Source: Evtepia sp. (GTDB lineage Bacteria > Bacillota > Clostridia > Oscillospirales > Oscillospiraceae). From it: a DNA stretch of 13,212 bases. Shown piece by piece: positions 13,007 to 13,212 of this stretch. Below the pieces are notes generated by a model, which was not told the DNA's origin, searched no databases, and was given only the letters and a program-made list of their open reading frames with translations. The stretch's first letter is position 1; every line of letters starts with the position of its first letter. The stretch spans positions 1-13,212 of the forward strand of contig JAQSXW010000007.1 in NCBI GenBank assembly GCA_029256465.1, written 5' to 3'. A program made the position numbers and the translations under genes.

Positions 13007-13212
13007 ATGTCCTTGCACTTTGACCCTTGTTATAGTCGCAGCTTCCTTCCTCAGGACTGGCTCTCCTCCAGATTGGAGACCCTTTCCCAAGCTCACACAA
13101 TGCTAGAGTCCGGAAATGGACCCGGTGGAAAGTATACCGGCTGGGTTCATCTCCCCCACGATATTGATCCATCTGAACTCTCGCATATTAAAGCTGCTGC
13201 ACAGCAGATACG
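13007..13212 (+). CDS. pgi: Glucose-6-phosphate isomerase, N-terminal fragment (partial)
   Basis: The frame from ATG 13007 is open to the window edge, giving 68 whole codons (MSLHFDPCYSRSFLP onward). The segment GKYTGWVHLPHDIDPSELSHIKAAAQQI is the N-terminal signature of Gram-positive glucose-6-phosphate isomerase: GWxxLP followed by an I-x-x-AA helix. This enzyme interconverts glucose-6-phosphate and fructose-6-phosphate in glycolysis and gluconeogenesis. AAAGGTGG (12992-12999) lies 7 nt before the ATG. The catalytic residues would be in the missing part (usual length about 450), so function is inferred from the N-terminus only. Confidence 0.85.
   Translation, partial: MSLHFDPCYSRSFLPQDWLSSRLETLSQAHTMLESGNGPGGKYTGWVHLPHDIDPSELSHIKAAAQQI

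Overview
The window looks like chromosomal DNA of an endospore-forming member of Bacillota, most likely class Clostridia. The evidence is the sporulation pair yabP-yabQ next to divIC and a yabR-type S1 gene (the order known from Bacillus), a CIRCE/HrcA heat-shock operator, strong Gram-positive Shine-Dalgarno sequences, sigma-A and sigma-E-like promoters, and clostridial-type DHFR and thymidylate synthase. Base composition is near 50 % GC by eye. I cannot name a genus. I see no tRNA or rRNA gene, no insertion sequence, phage gene, CRISPR array or toxin-antitoxin pair.

Layout. (1) 1-1883, minus: a heat-shock operon, hsp20 then clpB, with clpB running off the left edge. A 13-bp perfect inverted repeat sits in the gap between them. 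(2) 1884-2174: a divergent control region with a perfect CIRCE operator. Candidate promoters for hsp20 point left and a strong extended -10 promoter points right. (3) 2175-6097, plus: a four-gene operon of a class I/II PLP aminotransferase followed by an NMT1/SsuABC-type ABC importer (ATPase, permease, lipoprotein), closed by a strong intrinsic terminator. (4) 6098-7830, plus: yabP-yabQ-divIC-yabR, preceded by a good sigma-E-like promoter and closed by a hairpin shared with the convergent operon. (5) 7850-10475, minus: mtaB-thyA-folA, combining a tRNA-modifying enzyme with the dTMP/folate pair. (6) 10541-12896, plus: a yfbR-like deoxynucleotidase, an ACT-domain protein (UPF0237) and a UPF0210/DUF711 protein, led by a strong promoter and a 10-codon upstream ORF overlapping the yfbR start. 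(7) 13007-13212, plus: the 5' end of glucose-6-phosphate isomerase.

How the genes work together. Hsp20 holds unfolding proteins and ClpB pulls them out of aggregates, so a shared HrcA-controlled transcript is expected. ThyA and FolA form a cycle: ThyA turns methylene-THF into DHF while making dTMP, and FolA restores THF. The divergent YfbR-like enzyme also acts on deoxynucleoside monophosphates, so both sides of the 10476-10650 promoter region may bear on dTMP supply. YabP and YabQ act in spore coat and cortex formation, and DivIC in the division septum.

The parts least explained by known biology are the aminotransferase-importer cassette of unknown substrate beside a CIRCE site, the ACT/UPF0210 pair of unknown function, the short upstream ORF before yfbR, and the hsp20-clpB hairpin. 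I do not see a clearly new multi-gene system here.
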